In this document: positions 1 to 8,734 of the stretch, piece after piece | How positions within the stretch are numbered: position 1 is the first letter of the stretch | Layout: each line of letters opens with the position of its first letter | From: Streptococcaceae bacterium | Lineage (GTDB): Bacteria > Bacillota > Bacilli > Lactobacillales > Streptococcaceae | Assembly: GCA_902363395.1 (NCBI GenBank) | Contig: CABIZZ010000001.1 | Location: 744,001-808,000, forward strand | Direction: 5' to 3' | Length of the DNA stretch: 64,000 bases | Translations under genes and position numbers: made by a program | The notes under the pieces: generated by a model | The model's database searches: none | Seen by the model: only the letters and a program-made list of their open reading frames with translations | What the model was told of the DNA's origin: nothing

Positions 1-1
1 A

Positions 2-1234
<1,233 letters not shown>

Positions 1235-1251
1235 TCTAGTTAACTAGATAC

Positions 1252-1287
1252 AAAAGATCCTTGAGTTTTCTCAAGGATCTTTTTTGT
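1252..1287 (+). terminator. Intrinsic terminator of eno
   Basis: A hairpin with arms GATCCTTGAG and CTCAAGGATC, four-base loop, is followed by TTTTTTG. It lies 18 bases after the eno stop codon, so eno ends its transcription unit here. Confidence 0.93.
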
Positions 1288-1300
1288 TATCGAGCCAAAC

Positions 1301-1330
1301 AAAAAATCCTCAACTAGATAGTTGAGGAAT
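1301..1330 (-). terminator. Intrinsic terminator of the small minus-strand gene
   Basis: Read on the minus strand, TCCTCAACTA and TAGTTGAGGA form a hairpin followed by TTTTTTG. It sits just past the stop of the 61-residue gene and faces the eno terminator, separating the convergent units. Confidence 0.88.
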
Positions 1331-1337
1331 CGTTTTA

Positions 1338-1523
1338 TTAGAACAAGCCTTTGATTTTATCAACAGCACCGCTGACGAGATCATTTCCAGCAACAAGAGC
1401 TTTCGCTTGTTCTAAGTAGTCACCAAGGTTATCCTTGTTGTCATCGATAAATTTTTTAGCAGCATCGAAATCTTTCTTTTCGATCATTTCTTTGACTTGG
1501 TTAAACAAATCCATTGGGTTCAT
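1338..1523 (-). CDS. Small conserved streptococcal protein, function unknown
   Basis: A 61-residue, charged, helical protein (MNPMDLFNQVKEMIEKKDFD at the N-terminus) with no signal peptide or membrane segment. The first 40 residues are amphipathic and rich in Lys, Asp and Glu; the end (GAVDKIKGLF) is amphipathic too. The start is supported by TAGGAGA eight bases upstream of the ATG. The gene has its own terminator and a 76-base gap to the lactonase gene behind it, so it may be read alone or at the end of that unit. I recognise it as the type of small protein seen beside eno in streptococci, but I do not know its role. Confidence 0.75.
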   Translation of the reverse strand: MNPMDLFNQVKEMIEKKDFDAAKKFIDDNKDNLGDYLEQAKALVAGNDLVSGAVDKIKGLF

Positions 1524-1599
1524 GAGTTTTCTCCTATAAACTATTTATTAATATCACTATTTAATCATTTTTCAACCAAACTAGCAAGCGTTTTGATTC

Positions 1600-2607
1600 T
1601 TAGTTGAAAAGGACGCAAACCGCCTCTGGTACGTAGAAATCATGGCTCAATTCAGTCAATCTACCACTTGTCTTGTCGCGTTTAAAAACAGTAGCATTGT
1701 CTGAATCTTGATGAACTGCAATGAGGTATTCTTGATCAGGACTAAGAATGAAATCACGCGGATTGAGACCATTGGTTGGAACGATTTCAAGAAGCACTAG
1801 GCTACCATCTGCCAAGATTTCATAGACTGCAATGGAATTATGGGCCCGATTAGAGGCATAGAGGAATTTCCCATCCTCGGAAAGGCGAATAGCAGCAGCC
1901 CATTTTTGACCTTCATAATCTTCTGGTAGGGTGGAGATGGTTTGGAAATGTTCAAAGTAGCCAAGTCCATCATAGAAAAGGACATCGATGGTGGCCTTTA
2001 ATTCATTAATCAGGTAGGCCGTCTTGTAATGAGAATGGAAAATGATGTGACGGGGACCAGCACCTGGAGCTGTTTGGTAGGTTTGTGCTTCCGTAAGATT
2101 CCCTAGATCATCGACTTGGTAGACCACAACTTGATCAGTTCCCAAATCACAAGTAACGAGCAGTTTATCAGGAGTAAGATCTGCATAGTGAACATGGGGA
2201 CTGGCTTGGTTTTCGTGAGGTCCAGAACCCTGATGAGTGGCTTGATCGACCAAGGTCAAATGCCCATCCTCATGTATGCGATAAGATAGGACTTGTCCCT
2301 TGTGATAGTTAGCTCCATAGACCAACCCACGCGCTTCATCAACAGAGACATAACAGAGGGGGGCTCCTTCATCGACAACGTGATTAATTAACTGGTGGTC
2401 AGGGTTAAAGCTCGCAATGCCACCAAGACCCTCTTCGGCTCCCACACTGTATAAGAAACCAGCTTTTGAAAAAGCGAGATAGGTTGGATTTGGCTCTTGA
2501 GCAACTAGTTGTAAGTCGCTAAGCTGACCAGTTCTTTCATCGAAGGAAGCTTTATAAATTCCTTTGGAGTCGCGTTTGGTATAGGTTCCGAAATAAATAT
2601 CTTGCAT
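1600..2607 (-). CDS. Lactonase-family seven-bladed beta-propeller (6-phosphogluconolactonase type)
   Basis: A 335-residue cytoplasmic protein of the YbhE/Pgl lactonase family, expected to hydrolyse 6-phosphogluconolactone or a related lactone. The opening YFGTYTKRDSKGIY, the repeated blades, GSGPHENQASPHVHYADLTPD (the family's HxH region) and APGAGPRHIIFH in the middle, and NPRDFILSPDQEYLIAVHQDSDNATVF near the end are diagnostic. I place the start at the ATG at 2607, not the GTG three codons upstream, because GAGGTG lies six bases before it. Family membership is firm. The exact substrate is not shown by sequence, and no pentose-phosphate gene lies beside it. Confidence 0.86.
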   Translation of the reverse strand: MQDIYFGTYTKRDSKGIYKASFDERTGQLSDLQLVAQEPNPTYLAFSKAGFLYSVGAEEGLGGIASFNPDHQLINHVVDEGAPLCYVSVDEARGLVYGANYHKGQVLSYRIHEDGHLTLVDQATHQGSGPHENQASPHVHYADLTPDKLLVTCDLGTDQVVVYQVDDLGNLTEAQTYQTAPGAGPRHIIFHSHYKTAYLINELKATIDVLFYDGLGYFEHFQTISTLPEDYEGQKWAAAIRLSEDGKFLYASNRAHNSIAVYEILADGSLVLLEIVPTNGLNPRDFILSPDQEYLIAVHQDSDNATVFKRDKTSGRLTELSHDFYVPEAVCVLFN

Positions 2608-2784
2608 TACATGCACCTCGACTTTGTTGATAGCTCCATTATATCAGAAAAGAAGGGGATGGAAAACGATTTGGTGAAGGATTGAGGGACTCAGAAACAA
2701 AAAGTCTGTCACTTTCAGCTATATCGTGAAATTATAGACTAAAAATGCTAAAATAAAAACAGATTGAAAACGAAGGAGATTCCT

Positions 2785-3954
2785 GTGGAACATAAAGAAA
2801 AAGATTTTAGTTTATCCTGGTTTTTTAAATGGTTTGTTGATAATAAGGCCATTACTGTTTTTCTAGTAGCCTTGCTGATAGGATTGAATATTTTAGTTCT
2901 GAGCAAGATTAGCTTTATTTTTACACCCCTGTTAGAGTTTGGAGCAGCGGTCATGTTGCCTGTCATTATTTCAGGGCTCCTCTATTATTTGTTAAATCCA
3001 ATTGTCGACTTTTTGGAAAGGCATCGGGTTAAGCGGATTATTGCGATTTCCATCGTCTTCATCTTGATTGCCCTTCTCATTTTATGGGGCTTGGCCGTCG
3101 CTATTCCAGCCATTCAGCGTCAGGTGGTCAGTTTTATGAAGAATCTGCCAGATTACTTGGAAAAGGCCAATATGACCATTGATGATTTCCTAGACAACAA
3201 AGTGTCGCCAGAAATCAAGCCTCAACTGGATGAATGGACCAGCCAGTTGTCGCAAAACATTACCAGTTGGGCGAGTTCTTTCTCTGCCCGTGCAGTCAAC
3301 TGGGTCAGCAATCTGATTGCTGTCGCCTCTCAGGTTATTATCGCTTTAATTATCATGCCTTTCATCGTCTTCTACCTTTTGAGAGATGGAAAGAACCTGA
3401 AAGGGCAGATCATTCGCTTCTTACCAACCAAGATTCGCGAATCAGCAGGCAAGGTGCTGTCTGATGTCAATACACAATTGGCCAATTATGTCAGAGGTCA
3501 GATCACTGTTGCCATCATCGTAGCTTTGATGTTCATTCTATTGTTTAAGATCATTGGACTTCGTTACGGAGTGACACTTGGTGTAACCGCTGGTTTTCTG
3601 AACTTGATTCCATACTTGGGTAGTTTCTTGGCTATGCTCCCAGCTTTAGTTTTAGGCTTGGTAGCAGGACCAGAGATGTTTGTCAAAGTTGTTATTGTCT
3701 TTATTGTTGAGCAAACCATCGAGGGACGTTTCGTTTCCCCACTTGTCTTGGGTAGTCAGCTCAATATCCACCCAATCACGATTCTGTTTGTATTGATTAC
3801 TTCAGGTTCTATGTTTGGAATCTGGGGAGTCTTCTTAGGAATCCCAGTTTACGCTTCAGCTAAAGTAGTCATCAGTGCTCTATTTGAGTGGTACAAAGAT
3901 GTCAGTGGCTTGTACGAAAAGGACGAAATTGAGGAAATTCAACGTGAAGAATAG
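2785..3954 (+). CDS. AI-2E family membrane transporter
   Basis: A 389-residue polytopic membrane protein of the AI-2E exporter/PerM family (UPF0118). Two N-terminal membrane segments (about residues 23-45 and 55-75) are followed by another near 90-110, a periplasmic-type amphipathic stretch (110-190) and a C-terminal group of hydrophobic helices containing GVTLGVTAGFLNLIPYLGSF and the family's FVSPLVLGSQLNIHP. GTG at 2785 is chosen as the start because AAGGAG ends six bases before it; the upstream TTG would place the Shine-Dalgarno inside the gene. Upstream there is TGC-TAAAAT as an extended -10. Family members export varied small molecules or act as Na+/H+ antiporters; the cargo here is unknown. 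The 3' end overlaps the TPR gene. Confidence 0.85.
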   Translation: MEHKEKDFSLSWFFKWFVDNKAITVFLVALLIGLNILVLSKISFIFTPLLEFGAAVMLPVIISGLLYYLLNPIVDFLERHRVKRIIAISIVFILIALLILWGLAVAIPAIQRQVVSFMKNLPDYLEKANMTIDDFLDNKVSPEIKPQLDEWTSQLSQNITSWASSFSARAVNWVSNLIAVASQVIIALIIMPFIVFYLLRDGKNLKGQIIRFLPTKIRESAGKVLSDVNTQLANYVRGQITVAIIVALMFILLFKIIGLRYGVTLGVTAGFLNLIPYLGSFLAMLPALVLGLVAGPEMFVKVVIVFIVEQTIEGRFVSPLVLGSQLNIHPITILFVLITSGSMFGIWGVFLGIPVYASAKVVISALFEWYKDVSGLYEKDEIEEIQREE

Positions 3955-5182
3955 TCAAAAAATTCTAGAAGCAATTGAGAAACAAGAGTTAGATCGCCTA
4001 CCGGCTTATTTGGAGAAGGCTTTGCTAGAAGACGATCCAGCAACCTTGTTAGAATTGGGCCAGTATTTTGAAAGTATCGGCTTTTACCCTGAAGCCAAGC
4101 AAACCTACTTGCATCTAAGAGATGATTATCCAGAGGTCTATCTGAGTCTAGCGACCATTGTAGCCGAGGATGGTCAAATGGAAGAAGCCTTTGCTTATCT
4201 GGAAGAAATCCCTGAAAGTTCGGAATGGTATCTAGCCAGTCTCCTAGTCAAGGCAGATCTCTACCAAAGTGAGGGGCTTGCTGATGTGGCTCGGGAAAAG
4301 CTGATGGAAGCAGCGACGCTTTCAGATGATCCGATCATTCAGCTGGGCTTGGCAGAGATTGATCTGGAACTCGAAAATTACCAAGAAGCCATTCAAGAAT
4401 ATGCTCAATTAGACAACCGTCTCATTTTAGAAGAAACAGGCATTTCCACCTATCAGCGGATCGGCTATGCTTATGCGAATCTAGGTCGGTTTGAGGCTGC
4501 CATTGAGTTTTTAGAAAAGGCCTTAGAAATCGAGTTTGATGACCAGATTGCCTATGAATTGGCAACCCTTCTCTATGACCGAGAAGAGTATCAACGGGCT
4601 CTGATCTACTTCAAGCAGATTGATACGCTGTCACCAGACTTTGAAGGGTATGAATACGGCTATGCCTTGGCTCTACAAGCTGAGAATGACCGAGAAACAG
4701 CGCTAGTGATAGCAGAGCAAGGGATCCAAAAGAATCCTTTTGACGCCTACCTCCTCCTTCTAGCTTCCCAGTTGGCCTACGAGTTGCACCAGCCAGAAAA
4801 GGCAGAAAACTATCTGTTAGAAGCCAAAGAAGTGGCTGAGGACCTCGAAGATATCGCCCTTCGCCTAACAACCCTTTATTTGGAACAGGAACGCTATGAA
4901 GACGTCCTTGAATGGCAAGATGTGGAAGTGGAGAATGTGGTCACCCGCTGGAATATCGCTCGTGCCTTGGTAGCACTCGAAGAGGTTGAAAAAGCAGATC
5001 CAATCTATGAAGAGCTCTACCCAGATTTGAAAGAAAATCCAGAGTTCTTAGAAAGCTATAGCTACCTCTTGAGAGAGTTGGGTGATATTGCAAAAGCTCG
5101 GGAAGTGGCAGAAGGCTACTTGCAGCTAGTGCCAGATGATGGGCAGATGCAAGCTTTCTATGAGAGTCTGCTAGAAGAATAA
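3944..5182 (+). CDS. Tetratricopeptide-repeat protein
   Basis: A 412-residue soluble acidic protein made almost entirely of TPR units. Typical helix pairs include FESIGFYPEAKQTYLHL, YQRIGYAYANLGRFEAAIEF and YDREEYQRALIYFKQID, spaced about 34 residues apart. No signal peptide. The GTG at 3944 is the likely start: GAGGAA ends seven bases upstream and the frame then runs without break. It overlaps the membrane protein gene by 11 bases, so translation is probably coupled. TPR proteins are scaffolds. The streptococcal version is conserved in the chromosome, but I cannot assign its partner; coupling suggests work with, or at least co-expression with, the AI-2E-family protein. Confidence 0.85.
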   Translation: MKNSQKILEAIEKQELDRLPAYLEKALLEDDPATLLELGQYFESIGFYPEAKQTYLHLRDDYPEVYLSLATIVAEDGQMEEAFAYLEEIPESSEWYLASLLVKADLYQSEGLADVAREKLMEAATLSDDPIIQLGLAEIDLELENYQEAIQEYAQLDNRLILEETGISTYQRIGYAYANLGRFEAAIEFLEKALEIEFDDQIAYELATLLYDREEYQRALIYFKQIDTLSPDFEGYEYGYALALQAENDRETALVIAEQGIQKNPFDAYLLLLASQLAYELHQPEKAENYLLEAKEVAEDLEDIALRLTTLYLEQERYEDVLEWQDVEVENVVTRWNIARALVALEEVEKADPIYEELYPDLKENPEFLESYSYLLRELGDIAKAREVAEGYLQLVPDDGQMQAFYESLLEE

Positions 5183-5207
5183 GAGTTTGGCTCTTGTGGG
5201 AGTGGGA

Positions 5208-5249
5208 CTAGGAACAAGTGTGTATCATTGTTCTATCCCACTCTTTTTA
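5208..5249 (+). terminator. Intrinsic terminator after the TPR gene
   Basis: GAGTGGGACTAGGAACAA pairs with TTGTTCTATCCCACTC around a short loop and is followed by TTTTT. The same GAGTGGGA stem theme recurs in repeat A. Confidence 0.88.
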
Positions 5250-5283
5250 ATCAGTCTTTCTGTTATTGTCCTTAAGAATATGG

Positions 5284-5289
5284 TATACT
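5284..5289 (+). promoter_or_regulatory. Extended -10 promoter of acetolactate decarboxylase
   Basis: TATACT preceded by TGG (extended -10), with only a weak -35 (CTGTTA) 18 bases upstream. It is 42 bases before the ATG of the decarboxylase gene. Confidence 0.55.
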
Positions 5290-5330
5290 GGAAGGGCTAA
5301 AAATTAGACAAGATGAATGAGGGAGAAAAA

Positions 5331-6047
5331 ATGGAACCGGTGAAATTGTTTCAATACAATACCTTGGGGGCTTTGATGGCAGGTCTCTATGGGGGATCCT
5401 TTACCATTAAAGAATTACTGGAGCATGGAGATTTAGGAATCGGGACCTTGGACTCAATCGATGGCGAATTGATCGTCTTAGATGGTAAGGCTTATCAAGC
5501 TAAGGGTTCAGGAGAGGAACCAGAGATTGTGGAAGTATCTCCAGATGCGACCGTCCCCTATGCGGCCATTGTTCCCCACCAGGCCGAAGTGATTTTTCGG
5601 CAACGTTTTGAAATGACGGATGAGGAATTAGAGGCTCGCATTGAATCTTATTACGATGGCGAAAATCTGTTTCGTTCGATTAAGATTCACGGTGATTTTG
5701 CCACAATGCATGTGCGCATGATTCCCAAATCGACCTCGGAAACCAAATTTGCAGATGTGGCGACCCATCAGCCAGAATTTACACGTGAAAATGTTACAGG
5801 AACCATTGTTGGTTTCTGGACACCGGAGATTTTCCATGGGGTCAGTGTAGCAGGCTATCACCTTCACTTTATCTCAGATGACCATACCTTCGGGGGCCAT
5901 GTCATGGATTTTGTCATCAAAGAGGGCATCGTTGAAGTTGGGGCTATTGATCAATTGGATCAACGCTTCCCCGTCCAGGACCGCCAGTACCTCTTTGCCA
6001 AGTTCAATGTTGACCAAGTCAAAGAGGATATCCACAAATCAGAATAA
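5331..6047 (+). CDS. alsD: Alpha-acetolactate decarboxylase
   Basis: A 238-residue cytoplasmic enzyme converting acetolactate to acetoin, which removes excess pyruvate without acidification and balances branched-chain amino acid precursors. Recognised from FQYNTLGALMAGLYGG near the N-terminus, GIGTLDSIDGELIVLDGK, and the zinc-ligand region SVAGYHLHFISDDHTFGGH (two His after Gly-Tyr, third His before Val-Met-Asp). The length matches the family. The ATG at 5331 is chosen over the in-frame ATG at 5313, because GAGGGAG lies just before it. No acetolactate synthase gene is adjacent; the gene looks monocistronic, followed by repeat B. Confidence 0.93.
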   Translation: MEPVKLFQYNTLGALMAGLYGGSFTIKELLEHGDLGIGTLDSIDGELIVLDGKAYQAKGSGEEPEIVEVSPDATVPYAAIVPHQAEVIFRQRFEMTDEELEARIESYYDGENLFRSIKIHGDFATMHVRMIPKSTSETKFADVATHQPEFTRENVTGTIVGFWTPEIFHGVSVAGYHLHFISDDHTFGGHVMDFVIKEGIVEVGAIDQLDQRFPVQDRQYLFAKFNVDQVKEDIHKSE

Positions 6048-6099
6048 AACAAAAGGGCTGAGATGATTCTCAGTCCTAGGATGAATATTATTTCTTATG

Positions 6100-6233
6100 A
6101 ACTTTCCTTAGGTGAGTACGGACGTCAGCGAACTTCTAAGAAGTTCCATGACTTAGTTTTGAGCCTAAGGTCTCAAAACTCCCGAGTGCTAGAAACGTTG
6201 GTGTTTCTAGCACTTTTCTCACGGCGGAAAGTT
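6100..6233 (+). repeat. Repeat B, copy 1 (full length)
   Basis: About 134 bases bounded by AACTTTCC and GGAAAGTT, with an inner GTGAG/CTCAC pair. Inside are three hairpins: GAACTTC/GAAGTTC, GTTTTGAG/CTCAAAAC, and GTGCTAGAAAC/GTTTCTAGCAC. Full copies occur at 33022-33154 (inverted) and 58137-58270, and a fragment at 27778-27840. No reading frame is shared. It lies between alsD and the minus-strand pavA. Confidence 0.9.
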
Positions 6234-6526
6234 CCTGGATAAATGCTAGAATGCCTTATAGAAGAGATTATTTCTTGTATTACCATTCGAGTTCCTTTAT
6301 GTAAATAGTTGTCTACACTTAAAAGGGATGGGCAAAAACTGTCCAGCCTTTGATATTTGATTGGAATAACTACAAGAAGCAGTGGTTGATTAGCATCTTT
6401 GTTCGCTTTTTAAACTTCAAAGATGACTTAATCAACTGTGTGGGGTGGGAAGATTGAAAAGGTTTAAAGAACCTTTTCAATCTTTTTTAATTTTTCGGAG
6501 TTCTTTCCCACTCACTTTTACGTTGT
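6234..6526 (+). other. Gene-free region with two further hairpins, possible small RNA
   Basis: No coding sequence is visible. At 6383-6438 an imperfect inverted repeat (TTGATTAGCATCTTTG with CAAAGATGACTTAATCAA) makes a long stem, and at 6450-6489 AAGATTGAAAAGGTT pairs with AACCTTTTCAATCTT before TTTTTT, a good terminator in plus orientation. It is about 400 bases past alsD, so it more likely ends a separate transcript. A weak candidate promoter is TTGTAT-N17-TATGTA at 6275-6303. Confidence 0.4.
6450..6489 (+). terminator. Intrinsic terminator, plus orientation
   Basis: Fifteen-base arms AAGATTGAAAAGGTT and AACCTTTTCAATCTT with a five-base loop and a T run. It protects pavA, which is convergent, from read-through. 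Confidence 0.85.
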
Positions 6527-8188
6527 CTACTCATTGATGCGCATGGATTTGATCTTTTCTTCTTCAGGGGTGACTCGTAGGGTTTTCTGACCGGTATAGG
6601 TTACAAAGCCAGGTTTTCCTCCGGTCGGTTTGTTGAGTTTCTTGGTTTCAATCATGTCGACTTGGACCAGATTGGAGAGGCGTCCCTTAGAGAAATAGGC
6701 TGCCAGCTCAGCTGCATCGGTTTTGACCTCATCAGAAGGGTTGAGATTACCTGTAATGACCACGTGACTACCTGGAATATCCTTAGCGTGGAACCAGAGT
6801 TCGTCCTTTTTAGCCATTTTGAAGGTCAATTCTTCGTTTTGAAGATTATTCCGGCCTACCAGAATAATGGTTTTGCCGTCTGAGGCTAAATACTTTTCTG
6901 GTTTTTTCCGTTTGTGGATCTTTTCTCGGTTGCGTCGTTTGATAAAGCCTGTTTGGATCAGCTCTTCGCGAATCTCGGCTACTTCAGAGAGGCTGGCTTG
7001 GGCCAGAGCAGTTTCGACTGTTTCCAGGTAGGAGATGGTTTCCTTGGTTTCCTGGATGAGAGAGGTCAAATGTTTAACAGCTTCTTTTAGCTTCTGGTAG
7101 CGCTTGAAGTAGCGTTGCGCATTTTGACTGGGGGTCAAGGCCTTATCCAAGGCAATGGTAATAGGCTGGTTGGTATAGTAGTTGTCTAAGGTGACTTGGT
7201 CTTGATCATTTGGGACTTGATGGAGGAAAGTAGTAAGCAGTTCGCCTTTTTGACGGAACTCTTCGGCATTTTCTGTCGCTGCTAGTTCGGCTTCCTGTTT
7301 GGCCATTTTTTTCCGGTTCTTTTCTAGCTCATTATCCACCTTGCGGATTAGTTCCCCAGCTTGTTGTTGGACTCGGTCGCGCTCAGCCTTGTCCAAGTAG
7401 TAGTGGTCGAGTAGATCTGATAAGGTTTCAAAGGTCTCCTCCTGGCTATCTGCATAAGCGAGAGCAGCAAAAGATTTTTTCGTTAGACGGGGCTCTGTTG
7501 GAGCTTCAAAGAAAGCTCGGAAGGTTTTTAATTTTTCTCCACTTTCTAATCGACTGGCCAATTCTTGAGCAGTATCACGACCAAGACCCTGGAAATGGGT
7601 TTGAAGATTTTTAGGTGTCAACTCTTCTCGGTGAAGAAAGGCGAATAAGGCTTCGTCCTTGATGGTAAAGGGGTTGACCGCTTCGGTTTTTGGAGGAGCT
7701 ACATAGGTCGAACCTGGCAAGATGGTTCGGTAGCTATTTTGAGAGAAGCCCACATGCTTGATGGCTTCGATGATTTTTCCAGTTGCCTTGTCCAGAAGAA
7801 TGATATTGCTATGCTTACCCATGATTTCAATAATTAGGGTCACAGATATATCATCTCCAATTTCATTTTTATTGGAGACGGCAATTTCTAAAATACGGTC
7901 ATTCTCCAGTTGCTGAATCTGCTCAATGACTGCCCCTTGGAGATACTTGCGCATGACCATGATAAAAGTATTAGGGAAGGCAGGATTCTCAAAATTGGTC
8001 TGGGTTCGTTGGATCCGACCAAAAACAGAGTGGGAAGACAGCAAGAGTTTTTGATTCTTGCGATTGCTACGAATTTGTAAAACCAACTCTTGTTCAAAGG
8101 GTTGGTTAATTTTTTGGATGCGACCATTTAGGAGTTCGCTTTGTAATTCATTCACCATATGGTGTAAAAAAAATCCATCAAAAGACAT
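6527..8188 (-). CDS. pavA: NFACT-family fibronectin-binding protein / RqcH (PavA type)
   Basis: A 553-residue protein of the NFACT family. In streptococci it is known as PavA/FbpA, a fibronectin-binding adhesin without signal peptide; in Bacillus the same family (RqcH) binds 60S-like stalled 50S subunits and adds alanine tails in ribosome quality control. NFACT-N spans about residues 1-260 (MSFDGFFLHHMVNEL, IQKINQPFEQELVLQIRSN, EIMGKHSNIILLD, KHVGFSQNSYRTILPGS), a coiled-coil middle about 270-430, and NFACT-R about 440-550 (DELWFHAKDIPGSHVVI). Start: the ATG at 8188 has GAGGAA six bases upstream, so the ATG five codons earlier is not used. It is a single-gene unit on the minus strand. Confidence 0.94.
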   Translation of the reverse strand: MSFDGFFLHHMVNELQSELLNGRIQKINQPFEQELVLQIRSNRKNQKLLLSSHSVFGRIQRTQTNFENPAFPNTFIMVMRKYLQGAVIEQIQQLENDRILEIAVSNKNEIGDDISVTLIIEIMGKHSNIILLDKATGKIIEAIKHVGFSQNSYRTILPGSTYVAPPKTEAVNPFTIKDEALFAFLHREELTPKNLQTHFQGLGRDTAQELASRLESGEKLKTFRAFFEAPTEPRLTKKSFAALAYADSQEETFETLSDLLDHYYLDKAERDRVQQQAGELIRKVDNELEKNRKKMAKQEAELAATENAEEFRQKGELLTTFLHQVPNDQDQVTLDNYYTNQPITIALDKALTPSQNAQRYFKRYQKLKEAVKHLTSLIQETKETISYLETVETALAQASLSEVAEIREELIQTGFIKRRNREKIHKRKKPEKYLASDGKTIILVGRNNLQNEELTFKMAKKDELWFHAKDIPGSHVVITGNLNPSDEVKTDAAELAAYFSKGRLSNLVQVDMIETKKLNKPTGGKPGFVTYTGQKTLRVTPEEEKIKSMRINE

Positions 8189-8344
8189 GGGGTTCCTCAA
8201 CATTCTAGACTAGTTCTAGTAAATTATATCAAAAAAGTGCCTGAAAACCCAGTAAGAAGGCGGTTTTCAATCCTTGTAAAAGTGCCCGTTAGAAAATGAA
8301 TTTCAGGAAATGACGAACGTTTTCAAAAAAAACATAAAAAAGTA

Positions 8345-8373
8345 TTGACAAGGCTTACAGAAACATTTACAAT
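8345..8373 (+). promoter_or_regulatory. Promoter of the trpX T-box transcript
   Basis: TTGACA-N17-TACAAT, a near-consensus sigma-A promoter, ends some 20 bases before the T-box leader. Confidence 0.82.
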
Positions 8374-8379
8374 GGATTC

Positions 8380-8634
8380 AATTAGAAAAGTAATAAATGA
8401 AAATTTATTAGAGAGCTCACGGTTGGTGGAAGTGGGTAGTGGACATTTATGAAATTGGACTAATGATGAGATGAATTTGAAACAATAAAAATTCGGTCGG
8501 CACACCTTATCGTGCAACTTGTTGCTAGACAAGACAGAGATATGGGAGGAGTTTATCCATTTTCCCATAAGTGAGGTGGCACCGCGATGACACGTCCTCA
8601 CATAGCTATAGCTATGTGTGGGCGTGTTTTTTGT
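8380..8634 (+). promoter_or_regulatory. T-box riboswitch, tryptophan type
   Basis: The leader carries the T-box core GAGGTGGCACCGCG (8573-8586), which pairs with the acceptor end of uncharged tRNA, and ends in a terminator made of CACGTCCTCACATAGC and GCTATGTGTGGGCGTG followed by TTTTTTG (8589-8634). In stem I the codon at the specifier position appears to be TGG (8456-8458, in GAAATTGGAC), so it should sense tRNA-Trp. It controls the tryptophan-type binding protein downstream. The T-box is certain; the specifier call rests on position and on the downstream gene. Confidence 0.92.
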
Positions 8635-8658
8635 TTCAAAAAGAAGGGAGAAAAGAAG

Positions 8659-8688
8659 ATGAAGAAACGATGGCGACTCAGTCTTTAA
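8659..8688 (+). CDS. Possible nine-residue leader peptide with a Trp codon
   Basis: ATG at 8659, GGGAG eight bases upstream, encodes MKKRWRLSL and stops at 8688, between the T-box terminator and trpX. It contains one Trp codon and three Arg. A second short frame (8670-8720, MATQSLTKMRKNEKNK) overlaps it in another phase. It could be chance, an upstream regulator of trpX translation, or a remnant. No attenuator hairpin follows it, so I hold it lightly. Confidence 0.3.
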   Translation: MKKRWRLSL

Positions 8689-8734
8689 CAAAGATGCGAA
8701 AAAACGAAAAAAATAAATAATTGAGGTAAAAAAT

